The notes under the pieces were generated by a model, which was given only the letters and a program-made list of their open reading frames with translations, searched no databases and was not told where the DNA came from. The translations under genes and the position numbers were made by a program. A DNA stretch of 64,000 nucleotides from Metabacillus dongyingensis. Lineage in GTDB: Bacteria; Bacillota; Bacilli; Bacillales; Bacillaceae. Where the stretch lies: positions 2,606,001 through 2,670,000 of the forward strand of contig NZ_CP082944.1 of the NCBI RefSeq assembly GCF_019933155.2. Direction: 5' to 3'. The first letter of the stretch is position 1; every line of letters begins with the position of its first letter. Shown piece after piece: positions 45,976 to 54,277 of this stretch.

Positions 45976-47016
45976 TTAATCCAGTTTTTTTCTCATCGTA
46001 AAATGCTCGAGAACAATTTTGCCGATTGTTTTTCCAGACTCAAGTGACTGATGTGCTTTCTTTATATTTTCAGCATTTATCGGTGATAGGGTTTGATTTA
46101 TAGTTGTTTTTAGAATTCCCTGATCAATCAATTCGCTGATTTTATTCAGCAGGATTTGCTGCTCTTGCATATCTGCTGTTTGATACATCGCTCTGGTGAA
46201 CATAAATTCCCAGACAAATGTAACACTCTTGCTTTTTAACAAATTCAAATCAAGAGGCTCTCTGTTTTCTACGATAGAACAAATCTTTCCCTGAGGCTTA
46301 ATGATTTCGCTCATTCCCCTCCAATGCTGATCCGTGTTATTCAGACAAAAGATATATTCTACTTCTGAAATTTGGAAGGTTTCAAGTTCAGCTTTTAAAG
46401 ATTGATGATGATTTATGATATGATCGGCACCCAACTTCTCTGCCCATTCTTTCGTTTCAGGGCGTGAAGCTGTTGCAATAACTGACAGTCCTGCCCACTT
46501 AGCAAGCTGAATGGCTATAGAGCCCACTCCCCCTGCACCGCCAATAATCAGTATCCTTTTCCTGCTGTTTCGTTCTTTGTCAGCAGGATCAATTTCCAGG
46601 CGATCGAACAGCCCTTCATATGCTGTAATTGCAGTCAGCGGAAGAGCAGCTGCTTCAGCATGGGCAAGAGCAGCAGGCTTTTTTCCGACAATTCTTTCAT
46701 CCACAAGATGGAATTCGCTGTACGTTCCCTGTCTCGTAATACTTCCTGCATAAAATACGTCATCGCCAGGTTTAAAATCTGTACAATCCTCACCGGTTTC
46801 GACAACTGTGCCGCTTGCATCCCAGCCGAGTATTTTAGGCTTTTCCTCTACTTTTTCTTTTGGCGCACGCACTTTTGTATCAACAGGATTGATGGAAATG
46901 GCTTTAACCTGAACCAGCAGATCTTTTCCTGAAGGGATTGGTTTTTCTATTTCAATGTCGAGCAAGCTTTCTTCATGTTCGATTGGCAAATATTTATGCA
47001 GTCCAATTGCTTTCAT
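45976..47016 (-). CDS. Zinc-type alcohol dehydrogenase-like / quinone oxidoreductase (MDR superfamily)
   Basis: This 346-residue medium-chain reductase has an N-terminal GroES-like domain (VKAISINPVDTKVRAP, PKILGWDASGTVVETGEDC) and a nucleotide-binding motif ILIIGGAGGVGSIAIQLAKW near residue 153. It lacks the zinc ligands of true alcohol dehydrogenases, and the family is usually annotated as NADPH:quinone reductase-like. The substrate is unknown. It lies 55 bp upstream of the mph leader on the same strand with no clear terminator between, so read-through into the attenuator is possible. Confidence 0.9.
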   Translation of the reverse strand: MKAIGLHKYLPIEHEESLLDIEIEKPIPSGKDLLVQVKAISINPVDTKVRAPKEKVEEKPKILGWDASGTVVETGEDCTDFKPGDDVFYAGSITRQGTYSEFHLVDERIVGKKPAALAHAEAAALPLTAITAYEGLFDRLEIDPADKERNSRKRILIIGGAGGVGSIAIQLAKWAGLSVIATASRPETKEWAEKLGADHIINHHQSLKAELETFQISEVEYIFCLNNTDQHWRGMSEIIKPQGKICSIVENREPLDLNLLKSKSVTFVWEFMFTRAMYQTADMQEQQILLNKISELIDQGILKTTINQTLSPINAENIKKAHQSLESGKTIGKIVLEHFTMRKKLD

Positions 47017-47102
47017 AAATTATTCCTCCACTTCTTAATATATTATTTAGTATGAGGAGAATATTGTGATAAATCAATTAATTGAACTCGTTAGACATAA
47101 CA

Positions 47103-47130
47103 AAAAACGCCTAAATTCATAGGCGTTTTG
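47103..47130. terminator. Bidirectional-looking intrinsic terminator
   Basis: AAAACGCCTA and TAGGCGTTTT form a perfect 10-bp stem with a 6-base loop, with A and T runs on the two sides. It closes the decayed sugar-binding-protein region coming from the right. Confidence 0.85.
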
Positions 47131-47140
47131 GTAAACTGAA

Positions 47141-47400
47141 CTACGAAGCGGGCAGATTTGAAGTAACTGCCCAGCCTCCAGACCAGGTTGAGTAGTTATC
47201 ACCTGCAGGAGTAGGGATAGGGAAAACACCATACTCTAAAATTTATTGATTGCAGATACTATCCAAGGACCGCTTATTTTCATGCGATTTGCCCAGTTAA
47301 GAATGGATCCATCATACCAGTGCCTTGTGAAAGCTGTAATGTCCTCGATATTGTATTTTTTTTAGCATAATCTGTGATCCGCTTAAGTGCTTCAACATTA
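47141..47400 (-). pseudogene. Remnant of a sugar ABC transporter binding protein
   Basis: Three minus-strand frames in succession read as one family 1 solute-binding protein: LPNNVEALKRITDYAKK, then ITAFTRHWYDGSILNWANR followed by MKISGPWIVSAINKF, then YGVFPIPTPAGDN followed by STWSGGWAV. The last stops at TAG 47141-47143. At least two frameshifts and loss of the N-terminal half have destroyed the gene. It starts right after the GntR/LacI-hybrid regulator, so that regulator once headed a sugar-uptake operon whose transporter is gone here. Confidence 0.75.
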
Positions 47401-47410
47401 TTCGGAAGAC

Positions 47411-48547
47411 CTATTGCATAGAAAAAGCTTTCGCTGTTTTCCCTTCAATAATCGTGTGAGGAATAAATATCTGCTGGACGGCAAAGTCAGAATCCAGCAT
47501 TTTTTCTTTCAGAAGATTTACCGCTTTAATAGCGATACTCTGTTCATCCTGTTTGATGTGAGTAAATTGAATTCTCGAATTCTCCGGCGAATCAAAACAA
47601 ACTACAGACACATCATCCGGCATTCGTCTTCCCAGCCTGGATAACCCTGCTGCGACTTGTTCTCCAATAGAATGTTCACAGGCTACAATGGCTGTAATAC
47701 TGCGATGCTTTTTTAAGAAATTGTCTAAAATCAGATTGTCCTCTTTAATAACGTGTGATTCTGTTATTTCGTTTATTGGCATACTGTTTTTAATTTCAGT
47801 CAAGATATAGTCTCTATTCAGCTTCACGCCTTGTTCAGAATGGGCAATATGAAAACCCGTCACTCTCTCCTCAATAGCTGTCGTTCCCTCTGAAGGAGGA
47901 GAAATGAATCCGATTTCTCTGTGTCCCATCTTGATTAAATGATTCGTCAGCTCTATTGTTGCTCTACGGTGATCAGTACATACAAACGATGCAGGAATCC
48001 CTTTAATGAATCGATCAATCAAAACGACGGGAAAATTCTTTGAAACCAGCTCAAGAAGTTTATTATTTACATGCTCTCCATGTACCGGAAAGACAATCAA
48101 ACCTTCAGCTCCCATATCCAGGAAATCATTCACGGCCTGTTCCTCAATTTCCTTTCTTCCATAGCTGAGTTTCAAAAGAATCGTAAAACCAAGTTCACTG
48201 CATCTCTTTTCAATTCCCTTTACAAGTCCTATTCCATAGCTCTCATCAAAACCCGGCAGAATAAAACCGATTAAATGGCGTTTTGAACTATCCTGCTTTG
48301 CAGAATAAGAAGCATCAATTGCAGCGTCAGAATGAATAACAAATGAGCCCTTTCCTTGAATTCTTTCAATATAGTTTTCTTCTGAGAGAAGATCCAGCGC
48401 TTTTTTAGAGGTAATACGGCTTACTTCAAATTGATCTGCAAGCTCTTTTTCAGAAGGAACTTTATCTCCCTGCTTTAATTTTCCGCTCCTAATCTGATTT
48501 AACAGTAAATTATAGACTTTTAGGTAAAGAGGATTAAAAGTTGTCAT
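47411..48547 (-). CDS. GntR/LacI-hybrid transcriptional regulator (AraR-like architecture)
   Basis: The 378-residue protein has an N-terminal GntR winged helix (KVPSEKELADQFEVSRITSKKAL, then RIQGKGSFV) joined to a LacI-type periplasmic-binding-like sensor domain (LIGFILPGFDESYGIGLVKGIE, FPVVLIDRF, MPDDVSVVCFDSPE). This is the architecture of B. subtilis AraR, and sugar effectors are expected. The ATG at 48547 follows AAAGGTGA. A perfect 11-bp-arm palindrome lies 18 bp upstream of the start. The former target transporter gene downstream is decayed, and a Gfo/Idh gene lies upstream on the same strand. Confidence 0.92.
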   Translation of the reverse strand: MTTFNPLYLKVYNLLLNQIRSGKLKQGDKVPSEKELADQFEVSRITSKKALDLLSEENYIERIQGKGSFVIHSDAAIDASYSAKQDSSKRHLIGFILPGFDESYGIGLVKGIEKRCSELGFTILLKLSYGRKEIEEQAVNDFLDMGAEGLIVFPVHGEHVNNKLLELVSKNFPVVLIDRFIKGIPASFVCTDHRRATIELTNHLIKMGHREIGFISPPSEGTTAIEERVTGFHIAHSEQGVKLNRDYILTEIKNSMPINEITESHVIKEDNLILDNFLKKHRSITAIVACEHSIGEQVAAGLSRLGRRMPDDVSVVCFDSPENSRIQFTHIKQDEQSIAIKAVNLLKEKMLDSDFAVQQIFIPHTIIEGKTAKAFSMQ

Positions 48548-48564
48548 AGCGTCACCTTTCAACG

Positions 48565-48587
48565 GTTGATATATTCAATATATCAAC
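48565..48587. promoter_or_regulatory. Perfect palindrome upstream of the GntR/LacI-hybrid gene, likely autoregulatory operator
   Basis: GTTGATATATT and AATATATCAAC form perfect 11-bp arms around a central C at 48576. It lies immediately before the regulator's ribosome site. AraR-type proteins bind palindromes overlapping their own promoters. The sequence is unlike the B. subtilis AraR site, so specificity differs. Confidence 0.75.
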
Positions 48588-48689
48588 TATTTCTTCTACA
48601 GAAAAGTCTTTTGTTTGATAAATTTAAATATTCATACATTATCCAGAAGATTTATTGCCTCAATCTTATAAAAAAACTCATAAAACATA

Positions 48690-48713
48690 AAAAAAGCAGG
48701 ATTCCTCCCGCTT
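48690..48713 (-). terminator. Terminator of the Gfo/Idh gene
   Basis: On the minus strand AGCGGGA and TCCTGCT pair at 7 positions (one G-T) around GGAA, followed by seven T residues. It begins right at the stop codon of the oxidoreductase gene. Confidence 0.85.
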
Positions 48714-49858
48714 TAGCTCAATTGTTCAATTTTCTTTGGAATGGAAATCCATTTCTTTTCAATAGAGGAACGCTCAATAGCATCAAGAATGAGCTGATTC
48801 ATTAAGCCATCATAAAAATTAGGCTGTTTATGTTCATTATTTGAAATCGCTTTCATCAATTCGGATATTAAGTTCACAAATGTATGTTCATATCCTATAA
48901 TATGACCTGCGGGCCAGTATGCATGGGCATAAGGGTGCTCTTCTTCCGTACAGTTAATGACCCTAAAGCCCTGAAGGCCTTTGTCATCTTCACTTAAGTA
49001 CACATGCAAATTGTTCATGTTTTCAAGATCCCATTTGATGGATCCAAACTCAGCATTGATCTCAAAACAATTACGATTTCTATTTCCTGCTGCAAAACGA
49101 GTTGCTTCAAATACTCCCATTGCCCCATTTTCAAATTTTGCGATGAATGAAGCAGCATCGTCTACATCAACCTTCCCTTTTTTCCCTGCTTCCCCTTCAA
49201 TCGGCCGCTCTTTTATGAATGTCTCCATTGCACCGACTACCTCTGAAATCTCACCAACTAGAAACCTTGTCAGATCAATGATATGCGCCCCGATATCACC
49301 CAAAGCTCCAGACCCTGTTACCTCTTTTTTTAATCTCCATGCAATCGGGAAATCAGGATCCATAATCCAGTCCTGAAGATACGTTGCACGAACATGATAG
49401 ATACGCCCAAGCCTGCCCTGCTGAATCAATTTCTTCGCATATTGAACAGCTGGGGCAAACCGGTAATTATGCGAGATCATATGAATGACCTTATTTCGGG
49501 TCACTGCTTCAAGCATCCTTTCTGCCTGATCTACATTTAAAGCTAAAGGCTTTTCACATATTATATGTTTTCCGGCTTCGGCTGCTGCAATCGCAATTTC
49601 TGCATGAGAATTGTTTGGAGTGACAATATCAATTAAATCAATATCGTCTCTATCTATCAATGTCCGCCAATCTGTTTCATAGCTTTCAAAGCCGAGCTCA
49701 TCAGCCGCCTTCTTTACACCCTCTTCGCTGCGGCCGGCAATTGCTTTGAGTACAGGCTTTGCTGCTCCCGGAAAAAAGAATGGAACATTCCGGTAAGCGA
49801 GACTGTGCGCTTTTCCCATAAACTTATACCCAATCATTCCAACTCGAATCTCTTTCAT
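48713..49858 (-). CDS. Gfo/Idh/MocA family oxidoreductase
   Basis: The 381-residue protein starts with a Rossmann motif (VGMIGYKFMGKAHSLAYR). It carries ICEKPLALN with the catalytic Lys near residue 100 and GDIGAHIIDLTRFLVGE, where Asp and His are the usual catalytic pair of inositol and sugar dehydrogenases. A polyol or sugar is the expected substrate. Start ATG 49858 has only a weak ribosome site (GGTGA). It stands upstream of the AraR-like regulator, and a shared role in sugar catabolism is likely but not shown. Confidence 0.9.
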   Translation of the reverse strand: MKEIRVGMIGYKFMGKAHSLAYRNVPFFFPGAAKPVLKAIAGRSEEGVKKAADELGFESYETDWRTLIDRDDIDLIDIVTPNNSHAEIAIAAAEAGKHIICEKPLALNVDQAERMLEAVTRNKVIHMISHNYRFAPAVQYAKKLIQQGRLGRIYHVRATYLQDWIMDPDFPIAWRLKKEVTGSGALGDIGAHIIDLTRFLVGEISEVVGAMETFIKERPIEGEAGKKGKVDVDDAASFIAKFENGAMGVFEATRFAAGNRNRNCFEINAEFGSIKWDLENMNNLHVYLSEDDKGLQGFRVINCTEEEHPYAHAYWPAGHIIGYEHTFVNLISELMKAISNNEHKQPNFYDGLMNQLILDAIERSSIEKKWISIPKKIEQLS

Positions 49859-50195
49859 CACAGATCACCAGCTTTCATATATTGGTTGTTATAAAAAATG
49901 CTGTCATTATAATCACTAATTAGTCTTAAACAGGGAAAATCCTCTTTTTCTAAGTCATAATTTTTTGATTTGAATCAATAAGACTAGATTTCAAAAGATA
50001 AGCGCAGCAGCCCGTTTAGCTCTGACAGATAGAAAAGAATCCGGCAGAAAAAAATAGTCTTTAAAAATTAGACTTTATACACTATCATTCCTCTTATTTT
50101 AATACCCGATATTATCGAACAATTATCTAGAAATAGATTATTTTATTATTTTCTAACAATAAAAAAAGTCTTGCTTTGAAAGCAAGACTTGACCT
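49859..50195. other. Intergenic region with terminator of the aldo/keto reductase gene
   Basis: This 337-bp A+T-rich gap carries no supported gene. Its right end holds a very strong terminator for the aldo/keto reductase: AAGTCTTGCTT and AAGCAAGACTT at about 50166-50190, followed on the minus strand by TTTTTTT. The left part must contain the promoter of the Gfo/Idh gene. Confidence 0.75.
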
Positions 50196-51191
50196 TTATT
50201 TATCGGCCAATATATCTTCAATTCTATCAAGCTCATCCGAAGTAAACTCAAGATGATTCAGCGCAGCAACATTCTCTTCGATCTGGCTTACTCTGCTTGC
50301 CCCAATAAGTGCTGAGGTCACGCGTCCTTCTCTCAAAACCCATGACAATGCCATTTGGGCAAGGTTCTGGCCGCGGTCTGCTGCAACATCATTCAACTGT
50401 TTGATTTTATGTACCATTTCTTCAGTCACACGGTCTTCATTAAGGGCGCCAGTTGATTTGGCAGCTCTTGAATCAGCAGGAACTCCAGATAAATATTTGC
50501 TTGTTAATAAGCCCTGTTCAAGAGGACAAAAAGCGATTGAGCCTATCCGATTTTCCTGAAGAACATCCTGCAGGCCATTTTCAATCCAACGGTTCAGCAT
50601 CGAATAACTTGGCTGATGGATGAGCAGGGGTGTACCGAGACGGTTTAAAATTTTCACTGCTTCTTCCGTTTGCTCAGCCGTGTAGCTTGAAATTCCAACG
50701 TATAATGCTTTTCCCTGACGCACGATTTGATCTAATGCCCCCATTGTTTCTTCAAGAGGTGTATTAGGATCAGGACGATGGGAATAGAAAATATCTACAT
50801 AGTCCAAACCCATCCGTTTTAAGCTTTGATCTAAGCTTGCAATCAAATATTTTTTTGAACCCCATTCACCATATGGCCCGTCCCACATGTGATAGCCTGC
50901 TTTTGAGGAAATGATTAATTCATCCCGGTATGGTGCAAAATCCGTTTTCAGAACTTGCCCAAACATTGCTTCTGCAGATCCAGGCGGAGGTCCGTAATTG
51001 TTTGCGAGATCAAAATGAGTAATCCCCAGATCAAATGCGCGGCGAAGCATAGCGCGGCCATTTTCAAACGAATCTACTCCGCCGAAATTGTGCCATAACC
51101 CAAGGGAAATCGCCGGCAGCAGCAAACCTGAATTTCCGCACCGATTGTACTTCATAGATTGATACCTTTCTGAACTTGCTCTGTATGTCAT
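50196..51191 (-). CDS. Aldo/keto reductase (YghZ / L-glyceraldehyde 3-phosphate reductase-like)
   Basis: The 331-residue NADPH-dependent reductase has the AKR tetrad: Asp and Tyr in THFDLANNYGPPPGSAE, Lys in IISSKAGYHMW and His in YVDIFYSHRPDPNTP. It also has the cofactor-binding SALIGASRVSQIEEN. The GPPPGSAE loop is typical of the YghZ group, which reduces methylglyoxal and L-glyceraldehyde 3-phosphate. The ATG follows AAAGGAGG. It appears monocistronic, closed by a strong terminator. Detoxification of reactive aldehydes is the likely role. Confidence 0.92.
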   Translation of the reverse strand: MTYRASSERYQSMKYNRCGNSGLLLPAISLGLWHNFGGVDSFENGRAMLRRAFDLGITHFDLANNYGPPPGSAEAMFGQVLKTDFAPYRDELIISSKAGYHMWDGPYGEWGSKKYLIASLDQSLKRMGLDYVDIFYSHRPDPNTPLEETMGALDQIVRQGKALYVGISSYTAEQTEEAVKILNRLGTPLLIHQPSYSMLNRWIENGLQDVLQENRIGSIAFCPLEQGLLTSKYLSGVPADSRAAKSTGALNEDRVTEEMVHKIKQLNDVAADRGQNLAQMALSWVLREGRVTSALIGASRVSQIEENVAALNHLEFTSDELDRIEDILADK

Positions 51192-51293
51192 TTGGATTCC
51201 TCCTTTAATCTCTTTCATTTGTATAGTAGTTGAAGAAAGCGGTTTCGTAAATGAATCTGTCTTATTTTTTCAACATTTAGTCTTTTTGACCTA

Positions 51294-51322
51294 ATAAAAA
51301 GAACCCTCATAAGAGAGTTCTC
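51294..51322 (-). terminator. Terminator of the YeeE-type transporter gene
   Basis: On the minus strand AGAACTCTC and GAGGGTTCT pair at 9 positions (one G-T) around TTAT, followed by TTTTTA. It overlaps the end of the transporter gene. Confidence 0.88.
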
Positions 51323-52574
51323 AGCAAATAGAGTCTGTAGATTTAGGATTTTTCAGACCAAACAGCGGACGAATAAATAAAGCAAGAAAAGTACCTAACA
51401 TCGCCATGATCATCCATACCCAGCCATGGAGACTGAATGAAGCAATTCCGCCAAAATAAGCACCGATGTTGCAGCCAAAAGCAAGACGCGCACCATACCC
51501 CATTAGAAGTCCTCCAAGAATAGAGGCCCCAGCTACACCCGGTTTAATTTTTCCCGGTTTGAAGGTTCCTTGTGCTGCAGCTGATATAAAGGCTCCAAGA
51601 ATAATGCCGAAATTCATAACGCTTGTGGAATCGGCAAGCACCGATTTCGTAAGTGCTGCCCCATTCGCTCCTGCAAAATAACCCCAGCTTGAAACATCAG
51701 CACCAGAAGCCATTAAGGCTTTTCCGCCCCAAAGAGCAAAAGCTGATGTAATTCCCCATGGATTGCCTCTAATTGTTAGAGTTAGAGCATTTAATAGTGC
51801 AAGAATAATAGCTGCTGCGAACAGCGGCCATGAACCTCTTATGATTTTTTTAAAGCCTTTAGCAGTTGGCAGAGGCTTCATCATTGGAGGATTTTTCTTT
51901 TTAGCAATCTGTACTGTAATCCAATAGATAAGCGCGAATGCTGCTAATTGAACAAGCAGTGCTCCGAAATAACCAAAACCTGTTGAAGTCGCCAGTGAAA
52001 TGGGCGGTAATGAAGGCATATCTTCCATCCAAAATGTAAAGTGATAAGCGCCAATAACAGACCCCGCAATAAATGAGATCAGTGTTAAAATCATTGAAGA
52101 GGAACCGCCGCCGACAGAATAAAGTGTTCCGGAAGCACACCCATTCCCAAGCTGCATCCCAATTCCAAAGATAAAAGATCCGAAAATAACACTTACACCA
52201 ACTGGCGATACATATCCTGCCGGGGCTGTTCCCGTAAAACTAAAGCCGGTGCTTAATATAACAGCAAATAATGTTGAAGCAATGGCAAGCATAAGCATGT
52301 GAGCCTGCAGACCTTGAACGTTTCCTACCGACATCAGACGCCTGAATGCAGATGTGAAACCAAAACGAGCATGGAGCAAGGTAACGCCAAGCATAATTCC
52401 AATAATATATAACACAGCCTGAGTTGTATTAGTCGTAGTTAAAATCGCAATGAATAAAATGATACCTGCAAGTAATCCTGCTGCAACAAGCGGCTTTTGC
52501 ATCGGATTTAGCTCCGAGACGACAGTTGTTCGCGGTTTATATGCAGAATTCCTATTTAGAGTCGTTTCAGACAT
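51321..52574 (-). CDS. YeeE/YedE family sulfur-compound transporter
   Basis: This 417-residue membrane protein has about nine or ten hydrophobic segments and the conserved cysteine motifs GNGCASGTLYSVGGGS near residue 150 and LAFGCNIGAYFGGIASFSLHGW near residue 375. These belong to YeeE/TsuA-type thiosulfate and sulfur-moiety importers, where the cysteines relay the substrate. Two adjacent ATG codons follow AAGGGG, and I use the second. No TusA-like partner gene is next to it, although many relatives have one. Confidence 0.9.
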   Translation of the reverse strand: MSETTLNRNSAYKPRTTVVSELNPMQKPLVAAGLLAGIILFIAILTTTNTTQAVLYIIGIMLGVTLLHARFGFTSAFRRLMSVGNVQGLQAHMLMLAIASTLFAVILSTGFSFTGTAPAGYVSPVGVSVIFGSFIFGIGMQLGNGCASGTLYSVGGGSSSMILTLISFIAGSVIGAYHFTFWMEDMPSLPPISLATSTGFGYFGALLVQLAAFALIYWITVQIAKKKNPPMMKPLPTAKGFKKIIRGSWPLFAAAIILALLNALTLTIRGNPWGITSAFALWGGKALMASGADVSSWGYFAGANGAALTKSVLADSTSVMNFGIILGAFISAAAQGTFKPGKIKPGVAGASILGGLLMGYGARLAFGCNIGAYFGGIASFSLHGWVWMIMAMLGTFLALFIRPLFGLKNPKSTDSIC

Positions 52575-52830
52575 CATATAATCCCCTTTTCTTATGAAAT
52601 TAGTCGGATTAAATCCATCTCTATACAATACTCTTTTTAATTAAAACTGTAAACGAATTTGCTTCTTAATAAAATGGAATAGGACTGACAGGTCAGAATG
52701 TAAGTATTTTCTGATATCTCAGTCATCATTTATTTTTATTTTTACATTATATAAAAAAATGAAATTGAAACGTCAATCAGCAAGTCACTAGAATAAGATA
52801 AGAATATGCCACGACAATGGAGGCGAAATC

Positions 52831-53259
52831 ATGGCAGTTGTAAAAGCAAATAACTCAGATATCGATTTAATGGCCAGATTGCTTCGAGCCGAAGCTGAAG
52901 GCGAAGGAATAAGGGGCATGCAGCTTGTAGGAAATGTAGGGATTAATCGGGTTAGAGCTAATTGCTCGGACTTTAAAAACATTCGCACCATCCCGCAGAT
53001 GATCTACCAAGAGCACGCGTTTGAGGCCGTTCAGCACGGTTATTTTTATCAAAGAGCAAGAGAAAAGGAAAGGAGGCTGGCGAGACGGAGTATAGCGGGC
53101 GAACGGTATTGGCCTGCAAAATTCAGCTTATGGTACTTCAGGCCGCCTGGAGACTGCCCTCCTACTTGGTATAACCAGCTGCTCGTCGCACGCTACAAGC
53201 TGCATTGTTTTTATCAGCCCAGACCTGGTGAATGTGATGATATTTATAACACATTTTAA
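52831..53259 (+). CDS. cwlJ: Spore cortex-lytic cell wall hydrolase CwlJ
   Basis: The 142-residue SleB/CwlJ-family hydrolase has the catalytic Glu in LLRAEAEGEG near residue 20 and the typical VGNVGINRV, WYFRPPGDCPPTWYNQ and ARYKLHCFYQP stretches. CwlJ sits in the spore coat and degrades cortex peptidoglycan during germination. It lacks a signal peptide, as expected for a protein made in the mother cell. The ATG follows GGAGG. It confirms a spore-forming host. No gerQ is adjacent. I could not assign a clear SigE promoter. Confidence 0.94.
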   Translation: MAVVKANNSDIDLMARLLRAEAEGEGIRGMQLVGNVGINRVRANCSDFKNIRTIPQMIYQEHAFEAVQHGYFYQRAREKERRLARRSIAGERYWPAKFSLWYFRPPGDCPPTWYNQLLVARYKLHCFYQPRPGECDDIYNTF

Positions 53260-53262
53260 AAC

Positions 53263-53294
53263 AAAAAATCCTCGTCATCAAACGAGGATTTTTT
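53263..53294. terminator. cwlJ terminator
   Basis: AAAAAATCCTCGT and ACGAGGATTTTTT form a 13-position stem around a 6-base loop with A and T runs, so it may work in both directions. It follows the cwlJ stop and precedes a ruined gene on the other strand. Confidence 0.92.
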
Positions 53295-53299
53295 GTTCA

Positions 53300-53583
53300 T
53301 CATAATGGCAGAAAGCCTGCTTTTTCTTTAGTCTCCAAATTTCCGATCGTTTCTTCCCATTCTTCGAGGTTTGTTTGAGAGCACAGAATCATTTCGTTTT
53401 ATAAAGCTTACGATAAGATCTGCATCTACCCCATACAGATTTTCTGTCATTGGAAGAAAACCAAGATCAAGACCCGTCACAGCTTGGCCATTATTGTTCC
53501 AAGATGAAGGAAACTTTTTGCATTAATTGATGCATGGATTTGAACAAAAGATCGGTAATGCTATTTATTCTTTTATATTCCAT
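53300..53583 (-). pseudogene. Frameshifted remnant of an unrecognised small gene
   Basis: From ATG 53581-53583 the minus strand reads MEYKRINSITDLLFKSMHQL. It then shifts frame to NGQAVTGLDLGFLPMTENLY followed by GVDADLIVSFIKRND, and shifts again to TNLEEWEETIGNLETKEKAG, with the stop at 53300-53302. Joined, these give a protein of about 94 residues, so two single-base indels have disabled it recently enough that codon structure survives. The family is not recognised. It lies between the cwlJ terminator and the GNAT gene. Confidence 0.6.
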
Positions 53584-53599
53584 ACTTCTTCCCGTATTC

Positions 53600-54265
53600 C
53601 TATTTATTAAAAGGATTTTTCCATTCCATTAACATGCCATAATTGCACGATTCCTCGTCCTCTAAATAATTGGGTACAACTTGGACAGGCGTTCTTCCGC
53701 AGCGCAGCAAGAAAGAGATAATTGGATCTTTTACATTCCCCTCTACCACACGACCAATATATTGCTCTGGCGTCCATTTATCTGAATGCTGCTGATAACC
53801 AGGCATTCTTCCCCCGCCAAGCAGACTATCCAATCCCTTGTGTACAACCACATCATACATGGAAAACATAAGCCATTTTCCAAGTCCCAGCTTTCTGTAA
53901 GCGGGACGAACACCAATATCAACTACATAAAGAGTATTTCCATTTGGATCATGATTGCGAATATACCCATTGTCTGTGATTTCCTCCCATGTATGTTCAG
54001 GGTGATTTGGATCAAACTGTACAAGCAGTCCTGTCATAGAACCCGCGACTTCTCCATTGATTTCAATGCAAAGTGCGCCCTCTGGAAAGAGCGTGATATG
54101 ATTTTTCAGCTGTTCTTCATTCCACCACAGTTCAGACGGAAATGGAGGAGGAAAGCTCTCCTGCTGAATGCGGATTAATGCATCAAAATCCTTTTGTGTG
54201 TAGTTTCGAACAACTGCTTTTACAGGCTTGTCTCCATCATAAACAAAAAATTCTTTTACATACAA
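53600..54265 (-). CDS. GNAT family N-acetyltransferase
   Basis: The 221-residue acetyltransferase has the acetyl-CoA-binding motif LYVVDIGVRPAYRKLGLGKWLM near residues 115-135, within an N-terminal GNAT fold (AVVRNYTQKDFDALIRIQQESFP). The start is a TTG behind AAGGAGGAGTACTC. It begins 12 bases after a nitrilase-superfamily gene on the same strand. In many bacteria the same two domains are fused in one polypeptide annotated as bifunctional GNAT/carbon-nitrogen hydrolase, so the products probably act together. The substrate is unknown. Confidence 0.9.
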   Translation of the reverse strand: MYVKEFFVYDGDKPVKAVVRNYTQKDFDALIRIQQESFPPPFPSELWWNEEQLKNHITLFPEGALCIEINGEVAGSMTGLLVQFDPNHPEHTWEEITDNGYIRNHDPNGNTLYVVDIGVRPAYRKLGLGKWLMFSMYDVVVHKGLDSLLGGGRMPGYQQHSDKWTPEQYIGRVVEGNVKDPIISFLLRCGRTPVQVVPNYLEDEESCNYGMLMEWKNPFNK

Positions 54266-54277
54266 GAGTACTCCTCC

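Noticed and set aside
53786..54178. 130-codon plus-strand frame
   Set aside because: Antisense to the GNAT gene, which has a clear acetyl-CoA motif and ribosome site.
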